This document shows, in pieces, positions 46,846-57,339 of a stretch of 64,000 bases of DNA. The position numbers and the translations under genes are program-made. A model generated the notes under the pieces. The model ran no database searches, was not told the origin of the DNA, and was given only the letters and a program-made list of their open reading frames with translations. The stretch comes from Silene latifolia (lineage: Eukaryota > Streptophyta > Magnoliopsida > Caryophyllales > Caryophyllaceae), in NCBI RefSeq assembly GCF_048544455.1, contig NC_133538.1, forward strand, positions 454,473,311 through 454,537,310, written 5' to 3'. Numbering within the stretch: position 1 is the first letter of the stretch; every line of letters starts with the position of its first letter.

Positions 46846-47252
46846 CGTAACCTGAGTTTTCAGAGGAGGAGAATTTTAGAGATCGAATATCTAGGGTTAA
46901 ATTTCGAGTTTAGCATTAGAGTTCACAATCATTCAATACAATTTACTTTCGTTAATAAAGTTTGTGCTTTTGGATTCTTCTTCGTGCTTTCATTCGGTAA
47001 TTCTGATTCTGTAATTTCAGTTTACCTTTATTCATTCATAGATTAGAATTGACTAAGTTCGAATCCCTAAGCCTTAATTCTTTCTTTATGCAATTTTATT
47101 GTTCATTTAATTTAGTTATGAATCCTATTGTTTTCATCTATGTTATTGTTTCTTTTATTATTTCCAGTATGAGTAGCTAAACCCTTCGTGCTAAGATGTA
47201 GGGAACCTGTAGTGTAGGCGGCATAGATTTTGTAGACCCGAGTCGCGTCATG

Positions 47253-47283
47253 GTCGATCGACTGCCTTACCTGGTCGATCGAC
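47253..47283 (+). repeat. GTCGATCGAC dyad 9 (U5 of LTR G)
   Basis: Motif starts 47253/47274. Present in inverted form at 51525-51555. Confidence 0.9.
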
Positions 47284-47753
47284 CGGCTTACGTGAGATCA
47301 ACTCCGTCTTAATTAATTTAATTGCTATATTTGACGAATCGAGTGCACGCGACCAGATGAATGCTTAGGAATTGACCGACCCGATAGATCAAAAGATAGG
47401 GGAGGGAAATAGACTACTTAATTAAGACGACTAAATTAATAAGATCGAGAGATAAGTTAATTTAGGCTTTTAAATCAATTTTCAGGGCAAGAGTCAGTAC
47501 TAGTGATATTAGGGACCCGTAGCTAGATCGAGAGATGCTACCTGTTAAGAATGGACCGAGAGGACTTCTTATTTTCCCGTCTTGCATGATTAATTCAGAC
47601 TTACTTAGGATACTGCCGTCGAAACTACAGTGAACCGACCATCTTAGCATCCTTTTTATATTTGTTTTCATCTATTTTCATCTATTGCTCATTTATTTAC
47701 TTTAGTGTAGTTTTAATTCGATTGCCTTTAGTTATAGAATCATTCAAATCAAT

Positions 47754-47770
47754 CCCCCCCCCCCCCCCCA
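47754..47770 (+). repeat. C17 homopolymer
   Basis: Seventeen C followed by eight A, at the place where related LTRs have short C-rich runs interrupted by T or A. Confidence 0.9.
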
Positions 47771-47914
47771 AAAAAAACTGTTACCTTAGACAAAAATTAG
47801 ACAGCTATTGATTACATCGCCTCTCTGTGGTTCGACCCTGACTGCCACTAGCTTCTATTAGTAGTATTTAGGTTATAAATATTATTTTTGATACTAAACG
47901 ACGGTGTCAAATTT

Positions 47915-47932
47915 TGGCGCCGTTGCCGGGGA
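47915..47932 (+). other. Primer binding site of G (tRNA-Asp type)
   Basis: TGGCGCCGTTGCCGGGGA, the exact Athila PBS. Confidence 0.9.
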
Positions 47933-48092
47933 GGCTGCGTAAATTTTTAGTTGTTTTATTTTAGTTTATTTTGGTCGTAAGGAACATCCGTTCCTTGAGG
48001 AAGTCCTTATCTTCTTCTTGTAGTTTATTCTTATACACAGGTCACCTTGCGCTAGAAAGAGACTTTTAGAAGAATCATTTCAGGAGGAAGGC

Positions 48093-48625
48093 ATGAGTAC
48101 TCTTGATAGATGGGAAGTTCGCGTGGGAATTCGCGAAAACCAAGTATTGAAATAAATGCTATTGCGGCACTAGAAGCTTCCATTAATGCCAGGTTCGAAA
48201 AGCTGGAGAATGCTACAAATGAAACTGCGGAATTGAGAAAGGTAGTTCAAACTCTCTTGGTTCAAGTTATAAAAATGGAAGAAGCTAGGATTGAATCTGA
48301 TAAGAATTTTGAAAATCGGTTGGTAATTTTAGTTGCTAATCAAGCTGCTAATTTGTCGAGCAAATTTGATGATACTCCACCTCTTACCCCTGTGCTTATT
48401 CCTGCTCTAACACCTCCGCCCCAGATTGGGAGCACGATGGAGGAAAACTCTTCTGTTTTGAATGTTGCAGGAACTGGTTTGGGGAAGGAAGAGTCGAGGA
48501 AAGTGTCGGATTATGACTTGGAGTTTGATGAGCCGGACGATCCAAGAGCTTGGGAAGGCGCTAGAGCCGTTGATGACCCGTTGAGTATTTTAGATGAAGG
48601 AGTGGAGTGGAGTCCAGCTGCTTAG
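48093..48625 (+). pseudogene. Capsid-deleted gag remnant of element G
   Basis: A few codons of a gag start (MSTLD) are joined, out of frame, to the Gag C-terminal region (frame 48110-48625: GSSRGNSRKPS, ETAELRKVVQTLLVQV). These are joined in turn to the tail found after the protease of K (ITPPPQ-like, VAGTGLGK, EFDEPDDP). Capsid, protease, RT and integrase are absent. The frame itself is clean for 171 codons. Confidence 0.75.
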
Positions 48626-48940
48626 ATTAGCATTGCGGAGGGTACTTCATATAGTCAGAAGCCTTGGTCGGAGATTTTCCGCAGCTTCCGTTGATCTATC
48701 TAGTTTTATAAACCACTTTAAGACTATTTATTCCGTTTTAGACTATTTACTGTTTTTTTGGTGTGTGCGAGACTTCGCTTTAATTTGGTTTGCTTAGGAT
48801 TTATTTAGGCTGTAGACTCTAGATTTGGGTTTAGCGCAATTTTGGGCGCTGTATTATGTGCATTTGCAGGTTGTTAGACCATATTGACTCACGCTATTTG
48901 AGTTAATTCGAAGAAAGCATTGTCCTCGTCAGGTATATCA

Positions 48941-49043
48941 ATAGATCGACTGCCTTGTGTGGTCGATCGACTGACCACGGCAGCTACAAGAGCTTCTGTT
49001 TCAGATGCCCTGGTCGATCGACTGGCCTGTGTGGTCGATTGAC
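48941..49043 (+). repeat. GTCGATCGAC dyads 10 and 11
   Basis: Motif starts 48941/48962 and 49013/49034, 21 bp within and 72 bp between pairs. Confidence 0.88.
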
Positions 49044-50189
49044 CGCCTCCCGCTGCTGTACCTCTTTTCGATCATTCCCCTGCTGTGTTTGGTCGTTTTG
49101 CGGAGCACGAAAGGGAGTTTTAGGGAGTTTTCTCCTTATTTTCTTTCCTTTTCATTCATCTATCGCTTTCTTCAGCTTAATTCTTTGCACATAATTACCG
49201 CTTCAACTTTGTTTTCTCGGATAATGCACGGTATTTTCTGTTCTTTCAGGTACTTATGGTAGCACTGCTGGCTACAGAAACCTCCTAACTCATGCTGGTT
49301 TGGGGAGGTTTCCTTTTGCGCGCTTAAAGTCTTGTGAGTTTTCGAGTTTAACTTCATGTCTTGTTTAGTTAGTTATCGCAACTCCCCATTTCCTTTCGCT
49401 TCTTTATACTATGATTTCGCACAATGAGGGCATTGTGTGATTTGGTTTGGGGAAGGGTTTTGCGTTGCATTCATTCTGTTTTGCATTCACGTTTACATTT
49501 TTGTCTTGCATTGTTGTTTATATTCCTCTTATATACAGAAAATCAAAAAAAATTGAAAATTTTCAAAAAATCCAAAAAATGCATGTTTATTTTAGCATAT
49601 AGGTCGAGTCGGAACAGTAGTAGTTCAATGATGACATTGCATTTTCATCTGTTTACGCCTAAGCCGTGCTAAATTGACATGTTATTAGTAGAATCATTTG
49701 CATAGTCTACGAGTTTTCGTTAATTTATTCGCTGAATCTTGAGACTTGACATAGATTTTTGGCAAACTACTTATATTTCTGAGGTTTAGAGCTTATAACT
49801 GGTGGCATCCATGACCGGTTTATTTAGGAATGTGAGTAGTTACTCCTTATGAGACATGTTAAATAAATATGCATAAATATGAACTTAATCTGCTTAATGC
49901 CTGTATGCATTCGGGTTTGTGGTTGGTTGACACATGTGGAAGAGGCTACCCCTTTATTCATTTTTCCCATAAGCCTCACACTGCCAGAAAAAGCCTTTTT
50001 ATCCTATTAACTACATCCTATATTTAGCCTGCTCTTGTCAAGCTAGTAGTTTTGGTTTTTGGGATTGTTACTTCATTTTTGATTGCATATGCTCTTATTG
50101 AGATGATTTTGGAAAGATGAGGAAGAAAAAGTTAGAATGAAAAAGAGAAGAAAAACAAAAAAACAGGAATTCAAAAAAAAAGAGGATCA

Positions 50190-50220
50190 GTCGATCGACC
50201 GTCCCACTTGGTCTATCGAC
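50190..50220 (+). repeat. GTCGATCGAC dyad 12
   Basis: Motif starts 50190/50211 within an A-rich stretch. Confidence 0.9.
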
Positions 50221-50875
50221 TGCTTGATGCAGTAGCGAAAGAAAGTTCGAAAAATCACATGATTAAATCTTCATTAGATGGTGATTTTGTTCCCATGTTT
50301 CTATTTATATTATTTGGGGAATTGATATATTGTGGAGAATGTGAGATTTGTGCTTACTGTTAGCACCGCTTTATTGTTTAACGTTGAGCAAGAAGTTGGA
50401 ATATTTTATAGTTTGGTTTTCAGTAGTTACTAGCTTGGCTTTAACTCCTCATATCCAAATTTATCTTAGCCCGTTCTTACCCATTACCTCACATATCAAA
50501 ATTTACCTCGGCATGTGTCATGGTCATTTGTTTGGTTGGAATGCATATGTACGGTTGTAGAGATCATTTTCATATTAGATTGCCGGCATGTTCTTATAGA
50601 TCGTAGTTAGGTGAGTGTCATTACAAAATTACTTCTTTCTATCTTTTACATATATTCACCTGTGCTTATGTGTGATATGAGCGACCCGTGAGAGTCCATA
50701 ATGATAAGTCTCTATAGTTGACGGTTCAGCAGTTTTAAACGAGTACATAACTCGTTTGCATGATTCATATTGCTAATCGATTGTTAGTTGTTGCATTAAA
50801 CTGGTTTAGGCTTTATAGTTGCATTTCGCTCTGAGATTGAACTCGTTCCACTAGGTTTTAAGATCGAGTCTAGTT

Positions 50876-50894
50876 CTTGCTTGGGGACAAGCAA
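50876..50894 (+). other. Hairpin before PPT, G copy
   Basis: CTTGCTT pairs with AAGCAA-side bases across a GGGA (GNRA-type) loop. Parallel to 57301-57320. Confidence 0.65.
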
Positions 50895-50962
50895 CGGTTT
50901 GGTTTGGGGAATTTTAGGGTGGTCACGACGGTATCAAGGAACGGTTAATCATATTACAGGTA

Positions 50963-51936
50963 GATAATTCTTGTTAATCAAAGATAAATTTATAATCCAA
51001 ACTACTACTATAGCTAGTGGCAGTCAGGGTCGAACAACAGAGAGGCGATGCAATTAATAGTTGTCTAATCTTAATCTAAAGTTGTAAGGGGGTTTGATTT
51101 GAATAGTTCTATAACTAAATGCAATCAAATTAAAACTTAAATTCAAATATTAAAAGGATGCTAAGATGGTCGGTTCACTGTAGTTTCGACGGCAGTATCC
51201 TAAGTAAGTCTGAAATAATCACGCGAGACGGAAAAATAAGAAGTCCTCTCGGTCCATTCTTAACAGGTAGCATCTCTCGATCTAGCTACGGGTTCCTATT
51301 ATCACTAGTACTGACTCTTGCCCTCAAAAGTGATTTAAAAGCCTAAATTAACTTATCTCACGATCTTATTAATTTAGTCGTCTTAATTAAGTAGTCTATT
51401 TCCCTCCCCTATCTTTCGATCTATCGGGTCGATCAAATCCTAAGCATTTAACTAGTCGTGTGCGCTCGATTCGTCAAATATAGTAATTAAATTAATTAAG
51501 ACGGAGTTAATCTCACGTGAGCCGATCGATCGACCAGGTAAGGCAGTCGATCGACCATGACGCGACTCAGGTCTACAAAATCTACGCCGCCTACACTATA
51601 GGTCCCCTACATCTTAGCACAAAGGGATTAGCTACTCATGATACAATTCTTAACAACTATGAAATTATTAATTAACGAAATTTGATGCATGATTAAATAA
51701 ACTAAGCAAACAAGATGCATAAACAAAACAAGGCTTTGGGGAAACTACTCTATGCAATTCTAATCTATGAATGAATAAAGGTAAACTGAAATTATAGAAT
51801 CAGAATTACCGAATGAAAGCACGAAGAAGAATCCAAAAGCACGAACTTTATTAACGAAAGTAAATTGTATTGAATGATTGTGAACTCTAATGCTAAACTC
51901 GAAATTTAACCCTAGATCTTCGATCTCTAAAATTCT
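50963..51936 (-). repeat. Inverted R-U5 portion of LTR
   Basis: The minus strand of this piece matches LTR G from 46870 to about its end. The left boundary is blurred, with about 40 bp of mixed sequence after the G polypurine tract. The right boundary is sharp and is followed at once by the LTR/PBS spacer of element K. U3 is missing. Confidence 0.8.
51525..51555 (-). repeat. GTCGATCGAC dyad 13 (inverted U5)
   Basis: Motif starts 51525/51546. It is the inverted counterpart of the dyad at 47253. Confidence 0.88.
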
Positions 51937-51942
51937 TAATTT

Positions 51943-51958
51943 GCGGCGTTGCCGGGGA
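51943..51958 (+). other. Damaged PBS of element K
   Basis: GCGGCGTTGCCGGGGA, a tRNA-Asp PBS with changes in its first bases. Confidence 0.7.
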
Positions 51959-52062
51959 GGCAATTGTTTAATTTTTAGTTGTTTTTATCTTAGTATTTTT
52001 TCTTGGTTTAAGGGACACTTGTTCCTTAAACTATTCTCATATTCGACGTGTAGTTTCCTCTT

Positions 52063-55000
52063 ATGCGCAGATCACAGGGTGGATAATTACGACCGTTAGA
52101 TCCTGAGATCGAAAGGACTTTCCGTGAGTTGAGACGATCATCTAGAGTATTGCCGACAGAGGAAGAGCTAAGTACTCTGTCCATTTACTACGAGAACGAG
52201 TTATTTGAGGAGGATCCACCTTCGTCTCCTATCTCTACTTCTTAAGCTGAGACCGTTACATCTCCTGATATGGCTGAAGAAGCAAGTATAGCCAGTCACT
52301 CTGAGCCAAAAGCTGAAAATCTCTATAAGGGATTCGCGTTGCCAGCTGGGACGGATAGAAAATTCGAACCAAAACCGGCCTACATTAATTTGGTTGAGAG
52401 AAACCAATTTGGGGGAGCTGCAAATGAAGATGCAGCTAAACATATGGAGATATTCATGGACTACTGTTGTTCCATACCCCCACCAGTAGGTGTGACCCAG
52501 GACCAGGTAAAAGAGACGATGTTCATATTCTCGCTTCGTGATGCTGCTAGGAAGTGGTACCGAGATCTGGATCGAGCTGCCAATGGTATTACTGATTGGA
52601 ATTCGCTGGCCCTAGCAGTTTATAAGAAATATTTCTCTGCATCAAAGACCATTGCGATTAGAGCTCAGATCACAAGCTTTAAACAGGGTCCTGATGAAAA
52701 TTTTCATGAGGCATGGGTCCGTTTCCAGAAGCTGGTGTGATCTATTCCGCACCATGGGTTCGAACAATGGTGCCTATGTAATCAACTTTATAATGGGCTT
52801 TATGATGATCAGAGGGCTATCCTGGATGCTGCAGCTAATGGCAGATTCCAGTAGAATGTTGGGAAAACTAAGGGGTGGAAGATTATTGAAGATATGGCCA
52901 CCCATAAAGCTGAGCATGAGAATTCTAGAGGAAATCAGAGAAGATCAGTTGAATCTCCTGTTGTAGCTGCAATAGAGGCTCTTACTGCAGGATTTGACAA
53001 GCTAGATTTTGGAGGATCCCAAAAAGGTGGGATGTATAAAGTTAATGCAGTTTCAGACGGTCCCTTTACATGCAAAAGATGTGGAGGAGAGGGACATGTT
53101 TCGGAATTTTGTACTAGTTCGAATGAAACATGTGCTGCCTTTCAACACTTTAGGCAGACTGGTACTTATCCCGATCCCTCCAATGTTCACCCCAATTTGA
53201 GGTGGACTAACCAGAATGTTCTTAATCCGGGACCGCAGTAGCAGCAAAACTATGTGCCCCCTCTTAAGCAGCAGCAGTATCAAAAGCCTCCCTATGTGCC
53301 TCAGCAGCAGCAATTTTAAGGTTCTGATATAAATGAATTGAAAAACATGGTTCAGAATTTGTCGGGTTTGCTACAAAAGGAGTCTCTAGCTAGAGAGACT
53401 TCTACAAAAATGTTGGAGAGTCAAATTACCCTATTGGCAAGCAAAAGTGCAACTAGAGCTCCGGGGCATTTACCGTCACAGCCAGATCAAAAAGAGACTC
53501 TAAATGCGATTACTTTGCGGAGTGGGTCTACTCTTGATGGCCCCCCTATGGTCGAAGATGCTGCTGAAAAAGATGGTGCGGAACCGAGCAAGAAAAAGGC
53601 TGGAATGAACAGTGGCAAGAAAAAGACGATCAACAGGTATATCAGTGGATCGACTGATGTACCTGGTCGATCGACCGGCTCGGGTAACAATGAAGCTTCT
53701 GGTCCTGCGGATGTCATTCGATCGACTGACCTACATGGTCGATCGACTGAAGGTGCTGCTGATTGTGAACCTTTTCGTCCTCCAATGCCAGATAACTTGA
53801 GGGACTACTTATTTCGGGGTACGACGACTCCGAAATTATCAAGGCAAGATCCAAATGCGGATGGGTCAGTTCTGGTTCCAAAGTATGACCCTACAACGGT
53901 TAATGGTTCATTCCTGAGATGGTCTGAAGAAGGTTCGAGCTACAACAAGGACAAAGTAGTGGATTTTCAGCCTAAGTCCACTGATGCCGGTATGAGAGAT
54001 TTAGAGGAGAGGGCTAAGTTGCTTCTCACGGCTTACCCAGAGAGATTGGTGCCGACAAAGGAACAGGTATCGTTTAACAAGTTTGAAAATGTTATTCTTA
54101 GTTTAAATGTGCAAGTTCCTTTCTTAGAATTAGTTAATCAAGTGCCTGCTTACATGAAATTTATGAAGCAACTGTTGTCTAAAAAGAAGTCACTTGATAC
54201 TATGCAATCTGTCGCACTAACTAAGGAGTCATGTTCCTATTTTACTCACACTGCTCCACATAAGTTAGAAGACACAGGTAGTTTTTCAGTCCCATGTAAT
54301 ATTGGCAACTTTTCTATCGAGAAGGCCTTGTGTGACCTAGGGGCCAGTATTAGTGTTATGCCTTTGCGTCTTGCTAAGAAATTGAAATTGACTAAGTTTG
54401 CAATAAAAAACATGACAATACAGATGGCTGATCGTTCTGTGGTTCATCCCATAGGAGTCTTAGAGGATATTCCTGTGCAAATAGGAACGTTATTTTTCCC
54501 AGTTGACTTCGTTGTACTAGATATACCCGAGGATGCTCACATCCCTATCATTGTGGGTAGACCATTTATGCACACTGCTGGTGCAGTTATAAATATTGGC
54601 TCAAGAACATTGACCTTTAAGGTGGGGAAACAGTCCATTGTTTTTGCCCAGGCCTATATGAAGGCTGCCATGTACCCAGTAACTTGAAATGTAGCTAAAT
54701 CTTATGTTGTGTTGCCTGATATACCTGCCCCTACGCCTATTTCTGCTATAACACCTCCGCCCCAGTTTGGGAGCAAATTGGAGGACGATCCTTCTGTTTT
54801 GACTGTTGCAGGGGCTGGTTTGGGGAAGTTAGAGCCGCATGTTGCTCCAGTTGTGAAGGAGCCAATCGTTTAAAGAGGAGGTCTAGGATGTCTTAGCTAT
54901 GGAACAGATGAGGAGCCTGATGAGGAGTCAGTCAAGGTGACAGAGTCCGATTTGGATTTTGACGAGCCAGACGAGGTCATTGATTTGGAAGAGGTTAGAG

Positions 55001-55155
55001 ATGTTGATCCGTTGAGTTCTGCGGATATTGGAGTCGTTAGGAGTGCAGCTGAGGAGATGAGCACTGTAGAGGCTACTTCTTGTAGTCAGAAGCCGAGCAA
55101 GTGGGCAATTCCGTGGTCATTCTTGATCAACTATAAGTTGATTAAGACTTTTTGA
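52063..55155 (+). pseudogene. Gag-protease-only frame of element K
   Basis: From ATG 52063 (MRRSQGG) one frame runs 1031 codons without a frame change. It is interrupted by eight stops: 52084, 52243, 52738, 52852, 53239, 53317, 54685 and 54871. Each is one C-to-T step from Gln or Arg. Order: Gag N terminus, capsid block (YINLVERNQFGG, FKQGPDENFHEAWVRF), CCHC knuckle CKRCGGEGHVSEFC at about 53071, Gln-rich tail, LNAITLRSGST, linker with two GTCGATCGAC dyads, and protease (ALCDLGASISVMPL, IIVGRPFMHTAGAVI) at about 54280-54640. An acidic tail ends YKLIKTF. No RT or integrase follows, so this is a non-autonomous Athila derivative. Confidence 0.85.
53645..53747 (+). repeat. GTCGATCGAC dyads 14 and 15 (coding linker of K)
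   Basis: Motif starts 53645/53666 and 53717/53738. The 21 and 72 bp distances are multiples of three, and the dyads read GSTDVPGRST and RSTDLHGRST. Confidence 0.9.
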
Positions 55156-55371
55156 GAAAATTTTATTGCTTTTGTTTGACTTTTTATTGCTTTGGTGTGC
55201 GCGAGACTTCGCTTTAATAAGTTTGCTTAGGATTAAAAGACTTTAGACTGTTACTTTGGGTTTTGCGCAATTTTGGGCGCGTTATTATGTGTATTTGCAA
55301 GTTCATAGACCATATTAGCTCAATTTATTGAGCTAATTTGAAGAAATCAGAAACTTACAGCAGGTATCTCA

Positions 55372-55473
55372 GTCGATCGACTGGCTTGTGTGGTCGATCG
55401 ACTGTGCTGCAACTCCATGAGGCTTCTGTTCCTGTCACCCTGGTCAATCGACTGGCTGGTATGGTCGATCGAC
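55372..55473 (+). repeat. GTCGATCGAC dyads 16 and 17
   Basis: Motif starts 55372/55393 and 55443/55464. Confidence 0.9.
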
Positions 55474-56606
55474 CGCCTGCGCTGCTGTACCTGTTCACGA
55501 CCATTCCCCTGCTGTGTTTGGTCGATTTGCGTAGTTAAGGGAGTCTTTCCTCCACTATATTCTCCGATTCATTTCTGTTTTCTTCTGTTTTCTAATTTTG
55601 CACATTATTTTGCGTTTCGTAAATTGCTTTCTCGGAATTACGCACTGTTCTTTTGTTTCTTTTCAGGTACCTATGGTAGCACTGCTGGCTACTGAAACCT
55701 CCTAGCTCACGCTGGTTTGGGGAGGTTTAATTTTGCGTTTTTAAAGTCTTGTGAGTTTCCGAGTTTAACTTCATGTCTTGTTTAGTTATAATAACGCAAA
55801 TTCCTGTTTCCCTTTTATTTGATTTTGCACAATGGGGACATTGTGTGATTTGGTTTGGGGAAGGATTTTGCATTGCATTCACATGTTTTATTGCATTTCA
55901 GTTTGCATTGGTTTATTTCATTTCCTATATATATACAGAAAATTCAAAAAAATTGAAAAAATTTCAAAAATTCAAAAAATTTGCACGTTTATTTTAGCAT
56001 ATAGGTTTAGTCGGAACGGTAGTATTTCAATGATGACATTGCATTTGCATTTGTTTATGCCTAAGCCGTGCTCATTAACATGTTATTAATAGAATCATAT
56101 ATGCATAGTCTATGAGTTTTCGTTAATTTATTCGCTGAACTTTAAACTTGACTTAGATTTATGGCAAACTACATCATTTTCTGAGTTTTAGAGCCTTATA
56201 ACTGGTGACATTCATGACTAGTTCATCTAGGATTGTGAGTAGTTACTCCTTGTAAGACATGTTATATCATTATGCATAAATATGAACTTTATCTGCTTAA
56301 TACCTGTATGCATTCGGTTTGTGGTTTGTTGACACATGTGGTACAGGTCCCCTTTTCTCATTTTACCTATGAACCTCACATAGCCAAATTGCCTTCTGTC
56401 CCATAAGCTACATACTATATTTAACATACCTTATCTGAGCTAGTATTGGTAGTTGTGGAAATGTGTTTATTACATTTTGGTTATATTGCTCTTTATGAGA
56501 AGTTTGGTGGAATGTTGGAAAGGAGGAAAGAAATAAAAAAAAAAGGAAAAAAAAAAAAAAAAAAAAAAAAGAGGAAAAAAAAAATGAAAAGCAAGTTCGA
56601 CCTTTG

Positions 56607-56637
56607 GTCGGTCGACTGGACTCATGGGTCGATCGAC
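56607..56637 (+). repeat. GTCGATCGAC dyad 18
   Basis: Motif starts 56607/56628; the first reads GTCGGTCGAC. Confidence 0.88.
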
Positions 56638-57300
56638 CGTGAACCGCAGAAGAGGAAGGAAAAAAATCAATATCGCATAATTCAAAGTCTTTATTATTAG
56701 ATGAAGATTTTTGCTCCCATGTTGTATTTGTATCTTATGGGGAGTTGACTAATTGTGGAAATTGTGAGATTTGTGCTTCTAATTGGCACCATTTTGTATC
56801 GATTGATCTTGAGTTTGAAGTTGGGATGTTCCCGTAATTTGGGTCTGTAGTTACCAGCTTGGCTTTAACTCCTCATATCCAAATTTATCTTAGCCCCTTC
56901 TTACCCATTACCTCACATATCCAAATTTACCTCGGCATGTGTCATGGTCATTTGTTTGGTTGGAATGCATATGTACGGTTGTAGTGATCATTTTAATATT
57001 AGATTGCAGGCATGTTCTTATAGGTCGTAGTTAGGTGAGTGTCATTACAAAATTACTTCTTTCTATCTTTTACATATATTTACATGTGCTTATGTGTGAT
57101 TTGAGCGACCCGTGAGAGTCCATAATGATCAGTCTCTATAGTAGACGGTTCAGCGGTTTTTAACGACTACATAACTCGTTTGCATGATTCATATTGCTAA
57201 TTGATTGTTATTTGTTGCATTAAACTGGTTTAGGCTTTGCAGTTTGCATTTCGCTCTGGGATTGAAATCGTTCCACTAGGTCCTAGGATTGAGTCTAGTT

Positions 57301-57320
57301 CTTGCTTGGGGACAAGCAAG
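57301..57320 (+). other. Hairpin before PPT, K copy
   Basis: Perfect 8-bp stem CTTGCTTG/CAAGCAAG with a GGGA loop, followed by the PPT GGTTTGGTTTGGGAAAGTT (57321-57339). Confidence 0.75.
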
Positions 57321-57339
57321 GGTTTGGTTTGGGAAAGTT

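Larger units (their letters stand above)
46359..47909 (+). repeat. LTR G (left) of Athila-type compound element
   Basis: 1551 bp, TGATGCGTGTCC...GACGGTGTCA. TATA box at 46839-46845. Its first 790 bp are repeated at 57340-58130. It carries three dyads. Confidence 0.88.
48626..50930 (+). other. 3' region of element G
   Basis: Non-coding; closely parallels 55156-57339. Contains dyads at 48941, 49013 and 50190, and a hairpin just before the PPT-like GGTTTGGTTTGGGG. Confidence 0.75.
55156..57339 (+). other. 3' region of element K
   Basis: Non-coding copy of the G 3' region. Contains dyads at 55372, 55443 and 56607, an A-rich tract near 56520-56585, and the hairpin plus PPT (57301-57339). Confidence 0.75.
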
